This document shows, piece by piece, positions 47,450 to 59,274 of a stretch of DNA of 64,000 bases; the stretch's first letter is position 1, and each line of letters begins with the position of its first letter. The DNA is from Dryas octopetala (Eukaryota; Streptophyta; Magnoliopsida; Rosales; Rosaceae). The stretch is from NCBI GenBank assembly GCA_963921425.1, contig OY992839.1, forward strand, positions 19,328,910 through 19,392,909, given 5' to 3'. The position numbers and the translations under genes are program-made. The notes beneath the pieces were generated by a model. It saw only the letters and a program-made list of their open reading frames with translations, was not told the DNA's origin and ran no database searches.

Positions 47450-50400
47450 TATTAGACAACTTAGCTACATGTCCTTAAGCCGAAACGCTACCAATTAGCA
47501 AACCAACTCCTTCAATCGCTAGTCAAAGGCCCCATTTGGCCTTGTACAAGGAGGAGGAGAGCTTGGTCACTTCACTTGGTGGGTGCGTAAGACTACTATG
47601 TACTTAATATTCCTGTAGGAGGGTCCAGGTCCATAGCCCTTTATCGAAGATCCATATTCAGTTGATGCCAGACACATGTTATTTAAGAGCCACTTTGCCA
47701 AGTTGTTTATCCCGCAATAGAATAAATAACGTAGGCGGGGCAGCACCCCTCCGATTATATAGCCAATATCCCTACCAGGTTGGTATGGGCGAGGAGACAG
47801 CGCCCAGAGGGGTAGGAGCATTCCTAGCATCAGAATCCATCCCCCGACCTCGCACCATCATTATCACCAATAGAAGCAAAGTAAGAGCGATTTAAGCATT
47901 CACAAACTATAAGCTATGAGGACTTCCTTACTCAACTAGAATAGAGACAGTAAAGAAGTAAAGCTACCATCCGAAAAGACTCTCAATTAGTTCGTCAGGT
48001 ATGAACACCCAGAAGGGGCAAGCAACCTTACTTACTTGTTAGAGTAAGGGAACTCAAAACTAGCTACTAGGGTAGGAACGGACGAAAGAGAACAAAGGAT
48101 GAGAAAGCTATCGTCCGCTCTCTAACAACCTAGCCACTAGCTACCGAATGCCAACAACTAACTAACAAGCTACCTAGCTACTCGGACTACTTCCCTCAGG
48201 AAATACCCTTCTATTTGTTAGGTAGTAAGACCCTCAATAGGATAGTAAGCAAGCTGCCTTAAGAGCTTTCAGGCTATGAAAGGTATTCTGCTACTAGTCC
48301 ATGCATACAATAGATATTTAAGAACAAGTATCTCGGATGGTATCTTCAAGCCAACCCCCCATTTCAGAAGAAGTTTTGGCGCAGGTGCCTTTGAATTAAG
48401 ACTTTCCTCCGCTCATTAGATCTGAACCGCTGGTGAATTTGTCGGATAGAAAGATCTTTGCGAAACCAAATCAATTGCTTGGGTGATCGCCCTTTATCTT
48501 GTTCTTTGACGAAAAGGACTCCCATAAGTTGTTATAATGGGTCAAACTCTCTCCTGGTAAAGGGGTACTGGAGTCATAGCGGCGGCCATAACCCTTTCTT
48601 CTTCATGTTGTGCTTCCCCTTTTTCCTATGCACAGAAAGAAGTTGAATCAAAGAAATGAAAGCTTATGCTACCTTCTTTCGTAGCTCTTTCTCGTCGAAC
48701 CTTTGTTGCCCCCCTCGGGTGGACATAATTGGTACACTAATTCTTTGATTTGGAGAGAGGAGATCATTAACTTACCAATCCATAAGTCATTATACTCCGC
48801 GGATTAATGTGAAAGAAGTGGGGAATTATTGGACTCCCACATCCTACTACCAAATGGAGGAAAGGACCCCACCTCGATAGTTAATTGGCTTTGAAAAACC
48901 AACGCGCGCAGAGGAATTAGGAGTAGAGCATAGTGGAACTAGGAATAGCAGTAGGAAAAAGATTCCTTTGTCAGGAGAGCTGGCATTAACTAATAAAGAA
49001 ATGATGGTAGAGTTGGTTGGCCAGTTCCGGCTTGCTCCGCCCTATGACTCCTGCCCCACAAGCCGTTGCTCGAACGAATCAAAGAATTTCTCAGTTCGCC
49101 AGGAAGCAGAATGCTCTGTAATTGAAGCTGAAGATAAAGAGTCAGCGAAGGGAGAAAGATTTGAAACCTACCATTTGGGCTTAGTTGCCGAGTCTAGTTC
49201 CCAGGGAAAAAAGAAAGCCAATGATAATTGTTTTGGTGCCGCCTAAAGGTTCTGTTCTGGATTTGGTTGTAAAGAACCTCACTTAAGAAATTTTTGTTAT
49301 TGTTATTCTATCTTAGAAGTAGTTCCTATATTGGTATTGTCTTTTTGGCTAGCTCAAAAGCAACAGTTAGCGCACCCGTTTTATCGCTGGCTTAAAGCAT
49401 CATTCCTTAACTAGCTAAGTAAGGACTTTAGTGCTTAATCTACTATTAGCTGCTAAAGGATTCTTTCTCGTACTCGTGCGGGGAAACAAACTTCATAGCG
49501 TTTATGGAGGAACGCAGAAACTGGCATAAGTAAGCTAGTTTAATAAAAAATACGGAGTTTTGACAAGATGTGACATTCAAGTACCACTTTTAGAGGGAGT
49601 GAAAACAGGCTCGACCGAAGGGTCCTAAACAAACCCTCCTCTTGTGGGGAGTCAAGTATCCCTGAGTCCTTCTTCCTTGGCTCAAGTAATTTTAATAAGA
49701 AAGAAATGAATAGGGGCGATCTAACTTAACTGAACGTCGACTTATATGTAACATCAAACTTCTATCAATGCTAAGGTATATAGAGAGTGTCTCTCCGAAT
49801 GCCAAGGTACGCGTTCCGGTTAAAGCGCCTTCTCAACAAGCAAAGAAAACTGCATTCCTCTGACTCCCTACTCTGTGGATTCATTCTATAGGGCAAGCTA
49901 AGGTTATGGAAAAACTTCGTCGAAGAAAGTGAGATCTTGGTTATGAACGTACGCTGTGGAGATTACTAAGGAAAGGTAGTAGGCCGAGCTAGCCAAGGCT
50001 AAGGAGCGAAGCCCCAACTCTCTTCTAATGTCAAGCATCAGTGGCGAAGCCGTCAATTACGAACTAGTCTCCACTAAGGTAGCGAAGCTGCCGAGTCTAC
50101 CGAGGCAGTTTGTACTATAGCTATAGCTTTAGACTAAGCAGTGCCATGAGCGTTTGCCAATTATGTAATGTAGTCTGGCTATTAGAGCTGTGTAGTAAAG
50201 ACTGATCTACATATTCTAGTCGTTTGCCCTTATCTTATCAGCGGTAGCCTTCGTCAAAAATAGGTGGCTAAGACGGGCTATTATTCCTATTTAACATATT
50301 GACTGATCTACATATTCTAGTCATCTTGACTCTTAGCTCTGCGTCTTCTTGAAAGTGAGATCACTAGGTTTGTGGTGATAGACAGACCAGACAGAATTAA

Positions 50401-50497
50401 AAAGGTGCCTCTATATCTACATCTACACAGGAGGACGGAGCGACTCACTATGAGTAATAGAGTATGCAGACTTAATGGTGAATAAGCTCGCCTAAAG
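47450..50497. other. 3 kb mitochondrial-like DNA insert (possible NUMT) in the older Tat element
   Basis: Between the start of the RT region (ending near YPDWLAKE) and its continuation (MVKKSNGKWRMCVDF) lies about 3 kb with no retrotransposon similarity and no long frame. Base composition is more even, and phrases such as GGAGCGAAGCCCC and GCAAGCTGCC read like plant mitochondrial intergenic DNA. AAAGAGGT occurs at 47442-47449 and at 50498-50505. GACTGATCTACATATTCTAG occurs twice, near 50200 and 50300. No inverted ends are seen. The mitochondrial origin is my inference from style, not a match to a known gene. Confidence 0.55.
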
Positions 50498-50508
50498 AAA
50501 GAGGTATT

Positions 50509-53404
50509 TTGATGGTCAAGAAGTCTAATGGCAAGTGGCGGATGTGCGTGGACTTCACCGACCTCAACAAGGCCTGCCCCAAGGACAGCTTTCCCCTTCC
50601 ACGAATTGACCAACTGGTTGAAGCCACAGCAGGCCATGCACTCCTTAGTTTCATGGACGCCTACTCCGGCTATAACCAAATCCTTATGCACAGCCCCGAC
50701 CAGGACAATACGGCCTTCATTACTGACAGAGGCTTATATTGTTATAAGGTCATGCCCTTCAGACTCAAAAATGCCGGGGCCACCTACCAGCGCTTGGTCA
50801 ACTCCATCTTCTCAGAGTATATCGACAAGTCCATGGAGGTCTATGTGGACGACATGCTTGTCAAGAGTGTTTGGGCGGAAGACCACGTCCACAAACTTTC
50901 AGAGATGTTTTCAGTGCTCAAGAAGTATCAGATACGCCTGAACCCTGCCAAGTGCACGTTCGACGTATTTTCGGGAAAGTTCCTTGGCTTCATGGTGAGC
51001 CAAAAGGGGATCGAGGCAAACCCTGAGAAAATCAAAGCCTTAATCAATATGCAATCTCCCAAGACTCAGAAGAAAGTCTAGAGCCTAACAGGCCGGGTCG
51101 CCGCCTTGACGCGATTCATATTTAAGGGCACCAACCGTTGCTCCCCATTCTTCAAAACCCTCAAGGCTCGGACAAAATATATTGACTGGACTCCGGAGTG
51201 TGAGAAGGTCTTCCAAGACCTTAATAAAGAGTATATGGGACCTCTACTCTCTAAACCCGAGCCAGGGAAAGAGGTACTCCTCTACTTGTCCGTTTCCCAG
51301 ACAGTCACCAGTTCAGTCCTAATTCGACTAGAGGATAAAGTCGAGCACCCGGTGTACTATACCAGCAAGGCCCTACAAGATACTGAGACCAGATATCCGG
51401 AGATAGAAAAATTAGCTCTTGCCTTGGTCACATCAGCCCGGCGCCTCTGCCCATACTTCCAGGCTGACCCTATCGTGGTTCTGACCAATCAACCATTCAG
51501 GCAAGTCTTGCAGCGACCTGAGGTCTCTGGCTGGCTCATCAAATGGTCGATTGAGCTGAGCGAATTTGACATTTCCTACCGCCCATAACCGGCCATAAAG
51601 GGACAAGCCATTGCAGACTTCATTTCAGAATCTACATTCCTACCCGAGGCTGAGCCCTCCTTCGCCACTATATCGACCACCGACCCACCTACTTCTTCAA
51701 CTCCAGCAATCAGGTCGGATCACCCAATCTGGTTTTTATATGTTGATGGATCTTCCAACCAGCAAGGCAGTGGTGCCGGACTTGTTTTGATTGCCCCTGA
51801 CCAGACAACCATCTAGTATACTCTTCGATTTGGCTTCCAGGCATCCAACATTGAGGCTGAATATGACGTCCACCTTGACGGCTTATCTCTGGCACTACAC
51901 ATGGATGTTGAGCAACTTAGAATCTATAGCGATTCTCAACTTATGGTGACCCAGGTCACACGGGAATACCAGACAAAGGGTGAACGCATGGCAGCCTACT
52001 CCACCAAAGTCCAAAGCCTACTCAGTCAGTTCTCAGCATACCAACTCATACAAATTCCTCGGGCAGAAAATGAGAGGGCGGACACCCTAGCTCGCCTTGT
52101 CTCGGCTGTTGACCAAACCTCTGGGAGGTCTGTCCCAGTCGAGTTCCTACCTCAGCGCAGCACTGATCCTATGGAGGTCTGCCAGTCTGAGCAACAAGCT
52201 AGTTGGATGGACCCTCTCCTCACATTTCTTAAGCATGAGAACCCACCTGCAGACAAAACCGAGGCTCGGCGCCTTCGCCATTGAGCCTCCCGGTATACCA
52301 TTATCAACAATAAATTATACAAGTGGGGTTTCTCCATGCCATACTTATGATGCCTTACCCCCGAGCAAGGCGACTGGTCCTCCGGGAGATCCATGAAGGG
52401 GTATGCGACAATCATGTAGGGGCCCAATCCTTAGCCCACAAGGCCATTCGCCAAGGCTACTATTGGCCGACCCTCTGCGTTGATGCAAAGAAGATCACCC
52501 AAAAATGCATAAAGTGTCAAAAATTTGCAACTTTTCCGCGCCAAACACCCGAGCCCCTGACTACCATGAACAGTCCTTGGCCTTTGCCTAATAGGGCATA
52601 GACTTAATCGGACCAATGACAGAGGGGAAGGGAAAGTCAAAATGGCAGTAGTCGCAGTGGACTATTTCACTAAGTGGGCAGAAGTCAAGCCCTTGGCAAA
52701 GGCAACCACCCAAACCATCAAGAGCTTTGTATGGAACAACATAATTTGCCGTTTCGGTCTCCCCTACACCATTATCACTGACAACAGCAAACAGTTTGAC
52801 AATAAAGAGTTCAAATCATTTTGCTCCGTATTCAACATCAAGCTTTTCTTTGCCTCTCCCGGTCATCCTCAGGCCAACGGACAGGTTGAGGCTATCAACA
52901 AGACCATCAAACATACCTTGAAGACCAAGTTTGATGCAAAGAAAGGAAAGTGGCATGACCTCCTACCCGAAGTCTTATGGTCCTACCGGACGACTTGTCG
53001 ATCCTCGACCGGAGAAACCTCCTATTCCTTGGCCTTTGCTTCTGAAGCCGTCATCCCAGTTGAGCCTCGACACATTTCAGCCTGAGTAAAATGCTGACCA
53101 GCTAGCCCTAAGTCTCAACCTTGCTGAGGAGCTTCGGACCCAAGCTGAGCTACACAAGTATGCCTACCAGCAACGGGTCACTCGATACTACAATTCTAAA
53201 GTTAAGTCTCGCCACTTCCGAGTGGGGGACTGGGTCCTGCGCAGCACTACCTTGGCCAAGACGGGTGTTCTGAAACCTAATTGGGAAGGACCATATGAAC
53301 ACATTGAGGTCGTTCGTCCGGACACAAACAGGCTTCGGGCCACAACCGGTAAAGAACTCGGCCACCCTTGGCATGCCGAGCACCTCCGCTACTTTTACAA
53401 GTAG
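50509..53404 (+). pseudogene. RT, RNase H, second RNase H and integrase remnants of the older Tat element
   Basis: Fossil pol. RT is seen at 50509-51081 (DFTDLNKACPKDSFPLP, YVDDMLVKS). The first RNase H region spans 51106-51588. The second RNase H is at about 51730-52110 (FLYVDGSSNQQGSGAGLVL-like text and IYSDSQLMVTQV). Integrase covers 52320-53404, with an HHCC region, VDYFTKWAEVKPL, and HPQANGQVEAINKTIKHTL. Domain order equals that of the young Tat element. Broken in several places. Confidence 0.85.
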
Positions 53405-53567
53405 ACACATGTTGTACCCCCCGGGGACTTTTTTCAAGTTCATTTATCTTATATCGCTTTAATAAATGAATGTCCTACCACAGACACCTTTTTTCCTCAT
53501 TTTCCATTCAAAGTGTTAATTTTTTGTATGGACCCCCAAGCCATCAGACATCCGACCCTACCCATAT

Positions 53568-53740
53568 CCGTACCATGCATTCAAGGGAAGCTAAGTACCA
53601 TGCATTCAAGGGAAGCTATAGACCATGCATTCAAGGGAAACTAAGTACCATGCATTCAAGGGAAAATAAGTACCACGCATTCAAGGGAAAATAAGTACCA
53701 CGCATTCAAGGGAAACTAAGTACCATGCATTCAAAAAAAA
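53568..53740. repeat. 24-25 bp tandem repeats in the older Tat element
   Basis: Seven units of the form GTACCATGCATTCAAGGGAA plus four to five variable bases. The array lies directly after integrase, the same relative place as the 71 bp array of the young Tat element, but its sequence is unrelated. Confidence 0.85.
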
Positions 53741-53951
53741 TTTCACAATACTATGTATTAAAAGGAAGGGCATCCTACCACATATTGGGTCGGATACCCT
53801 CCAATTCATCCACATATCATCAAGTACAAACTTAATAATCAAAAGAGTTTACAATTCGGTACGGGCCACATCCGACTCGACCATATAACTCAACAAAAAT
53901 AGGGTGATGGTCCGCCCACCCCTGCCTCCGGGCCATGTTTGCTTCAAACAT

Positions 53952-54887
53952 TTATTTGGGATTCTCTTCTATGTCATGCTCCCCACATGTGGATGCTCCG
54001 TCCTCGGGCTCTACCTCCTGGGCACCTCCCTCCGGGACGTTGGCATGCCTATCATTACTATCAGCCCCTAGCAGACCACGCACGCGGTCCCAGTCAAAAT
54101 CAGAGCACATCTCCTCAAGCTCTAATTTGCAATCGCCAAAGCCAATTGCATAGCCGCTATTATACTCGTTGTCCAACTCCTGCCTAGCTTGGCTCAGCTC
54201 CTGCCTGGCTTGGCTCAACTCCTGCCTGCACTGCTCCAACTCTTGCCTAGTCTGGTTCGCCTCCTTCTTGGCCAACTCCTTCTTGGCCAACAGCAGCTTG
54301 GCCTGCAACCCATTATTCTGGTCGACCAGGGTACTGACTTTCTCCTCAGTTGAGAGCGCTCTGTCCTTCCACACCACGAAGCTCGACATCTCGTCCTTCA
54401 TCTTCTCCACCATGGCAAGGACACTAACATGTGCCTGATAAGTAAAAAACAATGCCTGCTAGGTCGAATGTCACGAAAGTGTTATCACATGCTATAAAAT
54501 CTAACTTTGGACATCTCATAATGATGTACCACCCTCCCTTACCTGGGACTGCTTAGAAAAGGCCCGCTGCAGAACAGCTAGAGGCTCAGCACCATCGCCG
54601 ATCACCCGATCATCCCTCCCCTTCTTCAGAGACCCTCCAAAGTCTGTCACCGCCTGCTGTACCAGACGATCCTCTTCTAGGACCGAATCAAGCACATTAG
54701 CTGCCCTCTTACCCTCTCTTCCGTGCTTGGCCGCATCTACTCCAATCTTCATTTTCTTCCCAGGAGAAGTAACCTTTGGAGCAAGGACGTTGGTAGACCC
54801 ACTATGCCTTATACTCCCAGGCACCGGCGCACCTCTACTTGTATTCCCTTGGGACAAGCCACCCCCGGCCAACAGCGCCCCCATCAT
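53952..54887 (-). pseudogene. antisense coding remnant of the older Tat element, coiled-coil part
   Basis: Minus-strand frames at 53952-54452 and 54516-54887. The first has a Glu/Gln/Arg-rich coiled coil with repeated QELSQAR units and an acidic end; the second is basic and Ser/Gly-rich. Their place and character equal the C-terminal half of the antisense region in the young Tat element. Fossil. Confidence 0.6.
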
Positions 54888-55249
54888 CAGCCTCCTCTAA
54901 GCAGGCGGGGCAGGACCAACAGGTCTACTTGTCTTCTTCGTATTGGCCATCTTCACTGTAAGACCAACACAACCAATGAGCACAAGTTATTTTCTCATCA
55001 ACCAACACTTTAAAAGGGGAAGTATAGAAACTCACCTGGGGCTCCAAAGCCGTACTTGGCCAAATTTTCAGAAGACAAGAGGTATGCGGCGCTCAACTTT
55101 CGGGCAGGTCGACTAAGCACTTTCCGCACCTCTTCCACACTCTCTTCCGACAATGGAAGCCTCTCCTACTCACCCCCTACAAAAATAAACAACCACATAT
55201 TACTATTAGTACAAGCACATCGTCAGCTAATAATCAAAGTGTACAAAGA

Positions 55250-56072
55250 CTAATGCATCGGCTCAACCAGACAACCTATTATGTGGAAATTCGTCGACAC
55301 TCTATTCATGGTCACCCTCTCACTCCGGCCGAATTCCCATGCTCCACTCGCGAAAAACCATTTTTTTCTTCTAGTCCTTGTGAGCATCTGGGTGGCCCAC
55401 CTGTATTTGGCGAATCGTGCCATCGGTGAACTACCCGTTTGGCAATTGCGAGCAGTACACCCACCCTCGCAAATTAGGACTTGACTTAATTTCAAACAAG
55501 TGTGTGAATTGAGCCATACTCGGGGCACCATACCCTTAATCTCGGAACAATGCATACAACCCAATTAATGTCCTCCAACTATTGGGTGTTAGTTGAGCCG
55601 GCACAATTCCTAACTTTCTTAAAATGTATTGGAAGTAGGGATGGAGAGGAAGTCTAAACCCATGGTGAAAACTTTCGGTAAAACACAAAATCTGCCTCTT
55701 CGGCAAGTCACTCAAGACATCACCCTCTCCTGGGAGGCTCAGATGGATGTAATCGGGAATTTGGAACTCCACCCCCAATTTTTCAAGCTCCTCTTTCATC
55801 ATGTTCTCACACAGCCCATTCATGGACCAGTATGTCATAGGCACCATGTGCCTATTCACATCACCACCACTTGTGAGCGTCTCTCTATCCTCATTGTCCT
55901 CACTACCAGTATCTTTTCCTTCACTTTCTATCACCATGGACAAGCTCTCTTGAACGGTTTTGAGCACTTTTCCTACCCCCTTGTTTCCACACCCCATTCG
56001 GGGTCGAGGAACACTTGGTCTCGTCGGTGTCCCATCACTTGTGGACGCCTGGTCGGACTCCCCCTCATCCAT
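55250..56072 (-). pseudogene. antisense coding remnant of the older Tat element, Transposase_28-like part
   Basis: The minus-strand frame at 55536-56072 encodes an acidic N-terminus and a domain with EELEKLGVEFQIPDYIHLSL and GFRLPLHPYFQYILRKLGIV then PAQLTPNSWRTLIGLYALF. This parallels the RLPLHAFLQDWLATIG and QLNPNVYRIIL segments in the young Tat element and fits Transposase_28 (PF04195). 55250-55535 continues with a GAWEFG-like phrase also seen there. Fossil. Confidence 0.7.
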
Positions 56073-57717
56073 GGAATTGTTCTCTCTTAATTAATCGTCC
56101 GAGAAAGCCGTGGAATGTCCGACCCCAACACACCTGCCCATCCAAGACAAACCACAAATCAAGATGGGAAGTGCTCGGAATACCAAGACAAACACCATGG
56201 ACATATTAGATCAATACTGGTTTCCCACCCCTCATATGTGTTTTTCCACCCCCAATTTGACAACATTCACCCTATCACTTTATCTCATGTTCAACCACCA
56301 ATCATGCATTCATATCAATATTCACAAAATCAATTCAAAAGGAAGAGCAATCACAACCCAAGCCTTACCTGTATTCCGCGGCTTCAACAGCTCAAACGAA
56401 TTCCGACCCACTTGTCTTAGCTCCTATGTACCTGGTCAACAACAACAAGATACCCAATAAATTCCAATGGTCCACAAAATTGAAGGCATTTCACCAAAAC
56501 TTTTGCTCGAGCCGGCATCTTCCCCATTTAGATATCAAATATACATAGGGTCGGCACAAGCACCACTCCACCAACAGATGTCCGACCCCTGTTGCACAGC
56601 TTCAACATTTATTTCATCAACATTTCTCAAGGAATTTAGAAACCAAGGCATTCGGACTTACCAGTGCTCGGACGAACCAATGATGTTCGAATGGCTTCAC
56701 ACCAGCCCCGCACACCACAGCCCGAGCTGCTGCCACCAGCTCCGGCCCGAGCCCATGCCCTCCGAGCAGCCCCCCCTGCGCAATGTCCGAGCAGCCCCCC
56801 TGCCTGCACAACGTCTGAACAGGCCCCCCTCTGTGTAACGTTCGAGCAGCTCTTCCCCTCTGCGCACCTGTGCGAGCCCAGCCCACTCAGGTTCCAGCCC
56901 AAGCCGAGCAGTCGAGCAGCCCCCCAGCCCCTTCGAGCCTCTGCCTCGCGCAGCACCCTTCCGGCCCGAGCCCCCCTCCGCAGCGCCTCCGAGCCACAAC
57001 CAAGCCCAGCCCGACCCTAAGTCTCCGACCACCGCGTACCCCTCAATCCGAGCCTACAGCCCGGCGATCCCAAGTTTCGACCCGATCTCAAGCTCTGATC
57101 CCAAGTGCCAAGCCTCAGCTCCTCCGCTCCGCGCCGCCGACCCGAGCAGATCCGGGCTCTCCTGCTCCTCCGCAGACCCGAGCCCCTCTCCCTCAGACCT
57201 GAGCACCTCACTTCTCCCTCCGACCCGAGCACCTCACCCTCCCACCTGAGCCCTTTTTATTTTTCTCTGTTTTGTTTCCACACACACAGCTGCCCTTCTC
57301 TTTGGGTTATGTTAATATCCACTCTCTCTTTCCAAAATACTTACACAGTAACAAGTGTGAGATTTGGGATGAGTTTTTTATATTTGGGTTCTACCATTTA
57401 ATTCCAAAATCTCATTTACAAAGGGCAACATCCCACCATTCAATTGGACGGGATTCACCGGGATTTCGCAAAGCATCTACGGCTCGGAATACAGAGTGAT
57501 CAAAATTCAAAAAAAAAAAAAAAATGTTACGATCGTACATATCTAACCCCCCAAGCTTTCCTACAGTACAGCTTTTCTTGCTAAGGAACTTGGGGGACTT
57601 CTGGACAGTATCTTAAGCAGGAACAAGTATGTGGTCGCTTGTCGTTCTGCTCGGACTTCTTTGTGTACAAAGTTCCCAACCAAGAAGTACCTTTTGCTCG
57701 GAAACTTGGGGGACTTC
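56073..57717. other. 3' non-coding region of the older Tat element
   Basis: Between the antisense region and the 3' LTR. It holds a GC- and Pro-codon-rich stretch at 56700-57250 that is open in several frames on both strands, which reflects composition, not genes. A poly(A) tract lies near 57510-57523 and the purine tract just before 57718. Confidence 0.5.
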
Positions 57718-58375
57718 TATTCGTATGACTAATCATTTGGACATAACGACAAGTCACATAAGACTTAATATCATGTCATTTAGGCTCCTAGGCACCGACT
57801 TCCTAGGCCCAAAGACTAAGCCCTTCCTGAGCTCCTGGGCTCCTAACCCCTGACCTCCTAGGCTCTGGCCCCTTAGGCTCTGGCCTCCTAGACCCTGACC
57901 TCCTAAGTTCCGGCCTCCCAAGCTCCAGTCTCCTAGGTCCCGACCCGTGTCAACTCATTCGGATCCTCGAAACATGTGACACGTGGCGCTCCTACTATGC
58001 GAGTCGTTACAAGGGACACGTGTTATCACCGGATTGGTTGACACTCTTCCAAAAGTACTATAAAAGAGGTACTTTCTTGTCAGAAAAAGGGATTCAATCA
58101 ATATTATACTATTCACTCACTCTGCTCAAAGATTTTCTTGACACTGACTTGAGCGTCGGAGGAGGTTCGGCCGGTACCACACCAGTGCCCTTCCAGCTCA
58201 CTTTTGTGTATTTGCGCAGGGTGCTTCGGATACTACGTTTTCTCCACTATTCATTAGTCGGATCCAGCTACATGTTCCTATTCCACTTCGATGTGGCATC
58301 CTCTCAGTGGGAGGTCAACGAGTCCACGTGCTTTGACTTCGACGTTGACTGCTCTACCATTTTTTAGAATCAACA
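57718..58375 (+). repeat. 3' LTR of the older Tat element
   Basis: Diverged partner of the LTR at 43983. It begins TATTCGTATGAC (the first partner begins TGTTCG) and ends AGAATCAACA, followed by GGGTC. Confidence 0.88.
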
Positions 58376-58645
58376 GGGTCCATTTGGCACTGCTTTTTAG
58401 AAACGCTTATAATCAATAGCGCTTTTTGCTATAAGCGCTTCTGCTCATAAGCACATACAAATTTTTATAAAAATTCTAAGTGCTTCATGCATAAGCACTT
58501 GGAAGTACTTTTCAAAAATTTATTTAAAAGCACTTTTATAATACAGAAGTACTTTTATTTACTTCTGCCAAACACAACCAAAAACGCTTTTATTACATTA
58601 GTAAAAGCGTTTTTACCAGTTCTAAAAACAGTGTCAAACGGACCC
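58376..58645. mobile_element. Tourist (PIF/Harbinger) MITE, split by the older Tat element
   Basis: 270 bases with ends GGGTCCATTTGGCACTG and, inverted, GGGTCCGTTTGACACTG (15 of 17 identical). TTA stands at 58646-58648 and, on the far side of the Tat element, at 43975-43977. A TTA target duplication plus GG-starting ends identifies a Tourist-type MITE. The Tat element inserted after its first five bases (43978-43982), so the Tat target duplication GGGTC is the MITE's own end. Internal phrases with AAGCGCTT are palindromic. Confidence 0.85.
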
Positions 58646-58648
58646 TTA

Positions 58649-59203
58649 ATCTAACCCGAACAAAATTAACCCTAAAATACTAGACAATAGAGGCAGGGGG
58701 AATCAAAAGTGGTTAGGCCCAAATGAAAATTATCCCTAAAATACTTTTTAATTGTTAATATGTAAAGTTATATTTATGTATAATGTATTATAATTCAAGA
58801 ATTTACATTACATGGTTAAAATAAAAACAAAAAAGTAAAAATAAGAACAAGCAAAAAATCCAAAAAATTATTGATTTAGATACGTTGAGTAACTTAACAA
58901 TTCAATTAAGAGATTGAAAGATATATCCAAGTTAATTCGATAATAACTTTCTATTTTTTAAACATAGGTTCTTACTTTTTTGTAAATAAATTGTTTTGTC
59001 ACTTCTACCACATGACAAAAACAGCTCCATACCAATTTTTCTCGATCCTCTGATCCTCTCAATAGATCCTCTATATTTTCCAAGGAATAATGTATCAGTT
59101 TTAAAGTAATATTATGTAGTCCTACAAAACATATATAATTCACCAAAAAAATATAATTTTTATTAATGGCTCCCTGATACAAAGAAACATAGACATTCAA
59201 TAA
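58649..59203. other. host sequence left of duplication copy 2
   Basis: AT-rich non-coding sequence. A weak open frame on the minus strand at 58958-59254 has no recognisable similarity. It shows no alignment with copy 1, so the duplication boundary lies near 59204. Confidence 0.5.
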
Positions 59204-59274
59204 TGTGTTGACCGATAAGTACATACATGCACAACTTATTGATACGCCAAACAAGACTTATAGAAAGGTTGAAG

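Larger units (their letters stand above)
43983..58375 (+). mobile_element. older Tat-lineage Ty3/gypsy LTR retrotransposon, 14.4 kb
   Basis: LTRs at 43983-44648 (666 bp) and 57718-58375 (658 bp) differ by many substitutions and small indels, perhaps 5-10%, so this is much older than the other Tat element. GGGTC is duplicated at 43978-43982 and 58376-58380. A primer site with TGGCGTCATCTGTGGG follows the first LTR, and a GGGGGACTTC purine tract precedes the second. Gag, protease, RT, two RNase H domains, integrase, a 24-25 bp tandem array and antisense coding regions are in the same order as in the young element. It is clearly broken, with many breaks, plus a 3 kb insert in pol. Confidence 0.9.

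Noticed and set aside
48968-49246. A mitochondrial or nuclear gene in the 3 kb insert
   Set aside because: The frame is short and unrecognised; no known mitochondrial protein gene, tRNA or rRNA could be read in the insert.
56467-57232. Pro/Ser/Arg-rich frames on both strands
   Set aside because: All frames are open because of base composition; no domain and no conservation with the young Tat element.
58958-59254. 98-codon frame upstream of pathogen-related copy 2
   Set aside because: AT-rich composition, no recognisable similarity, and no consistent exon structure.
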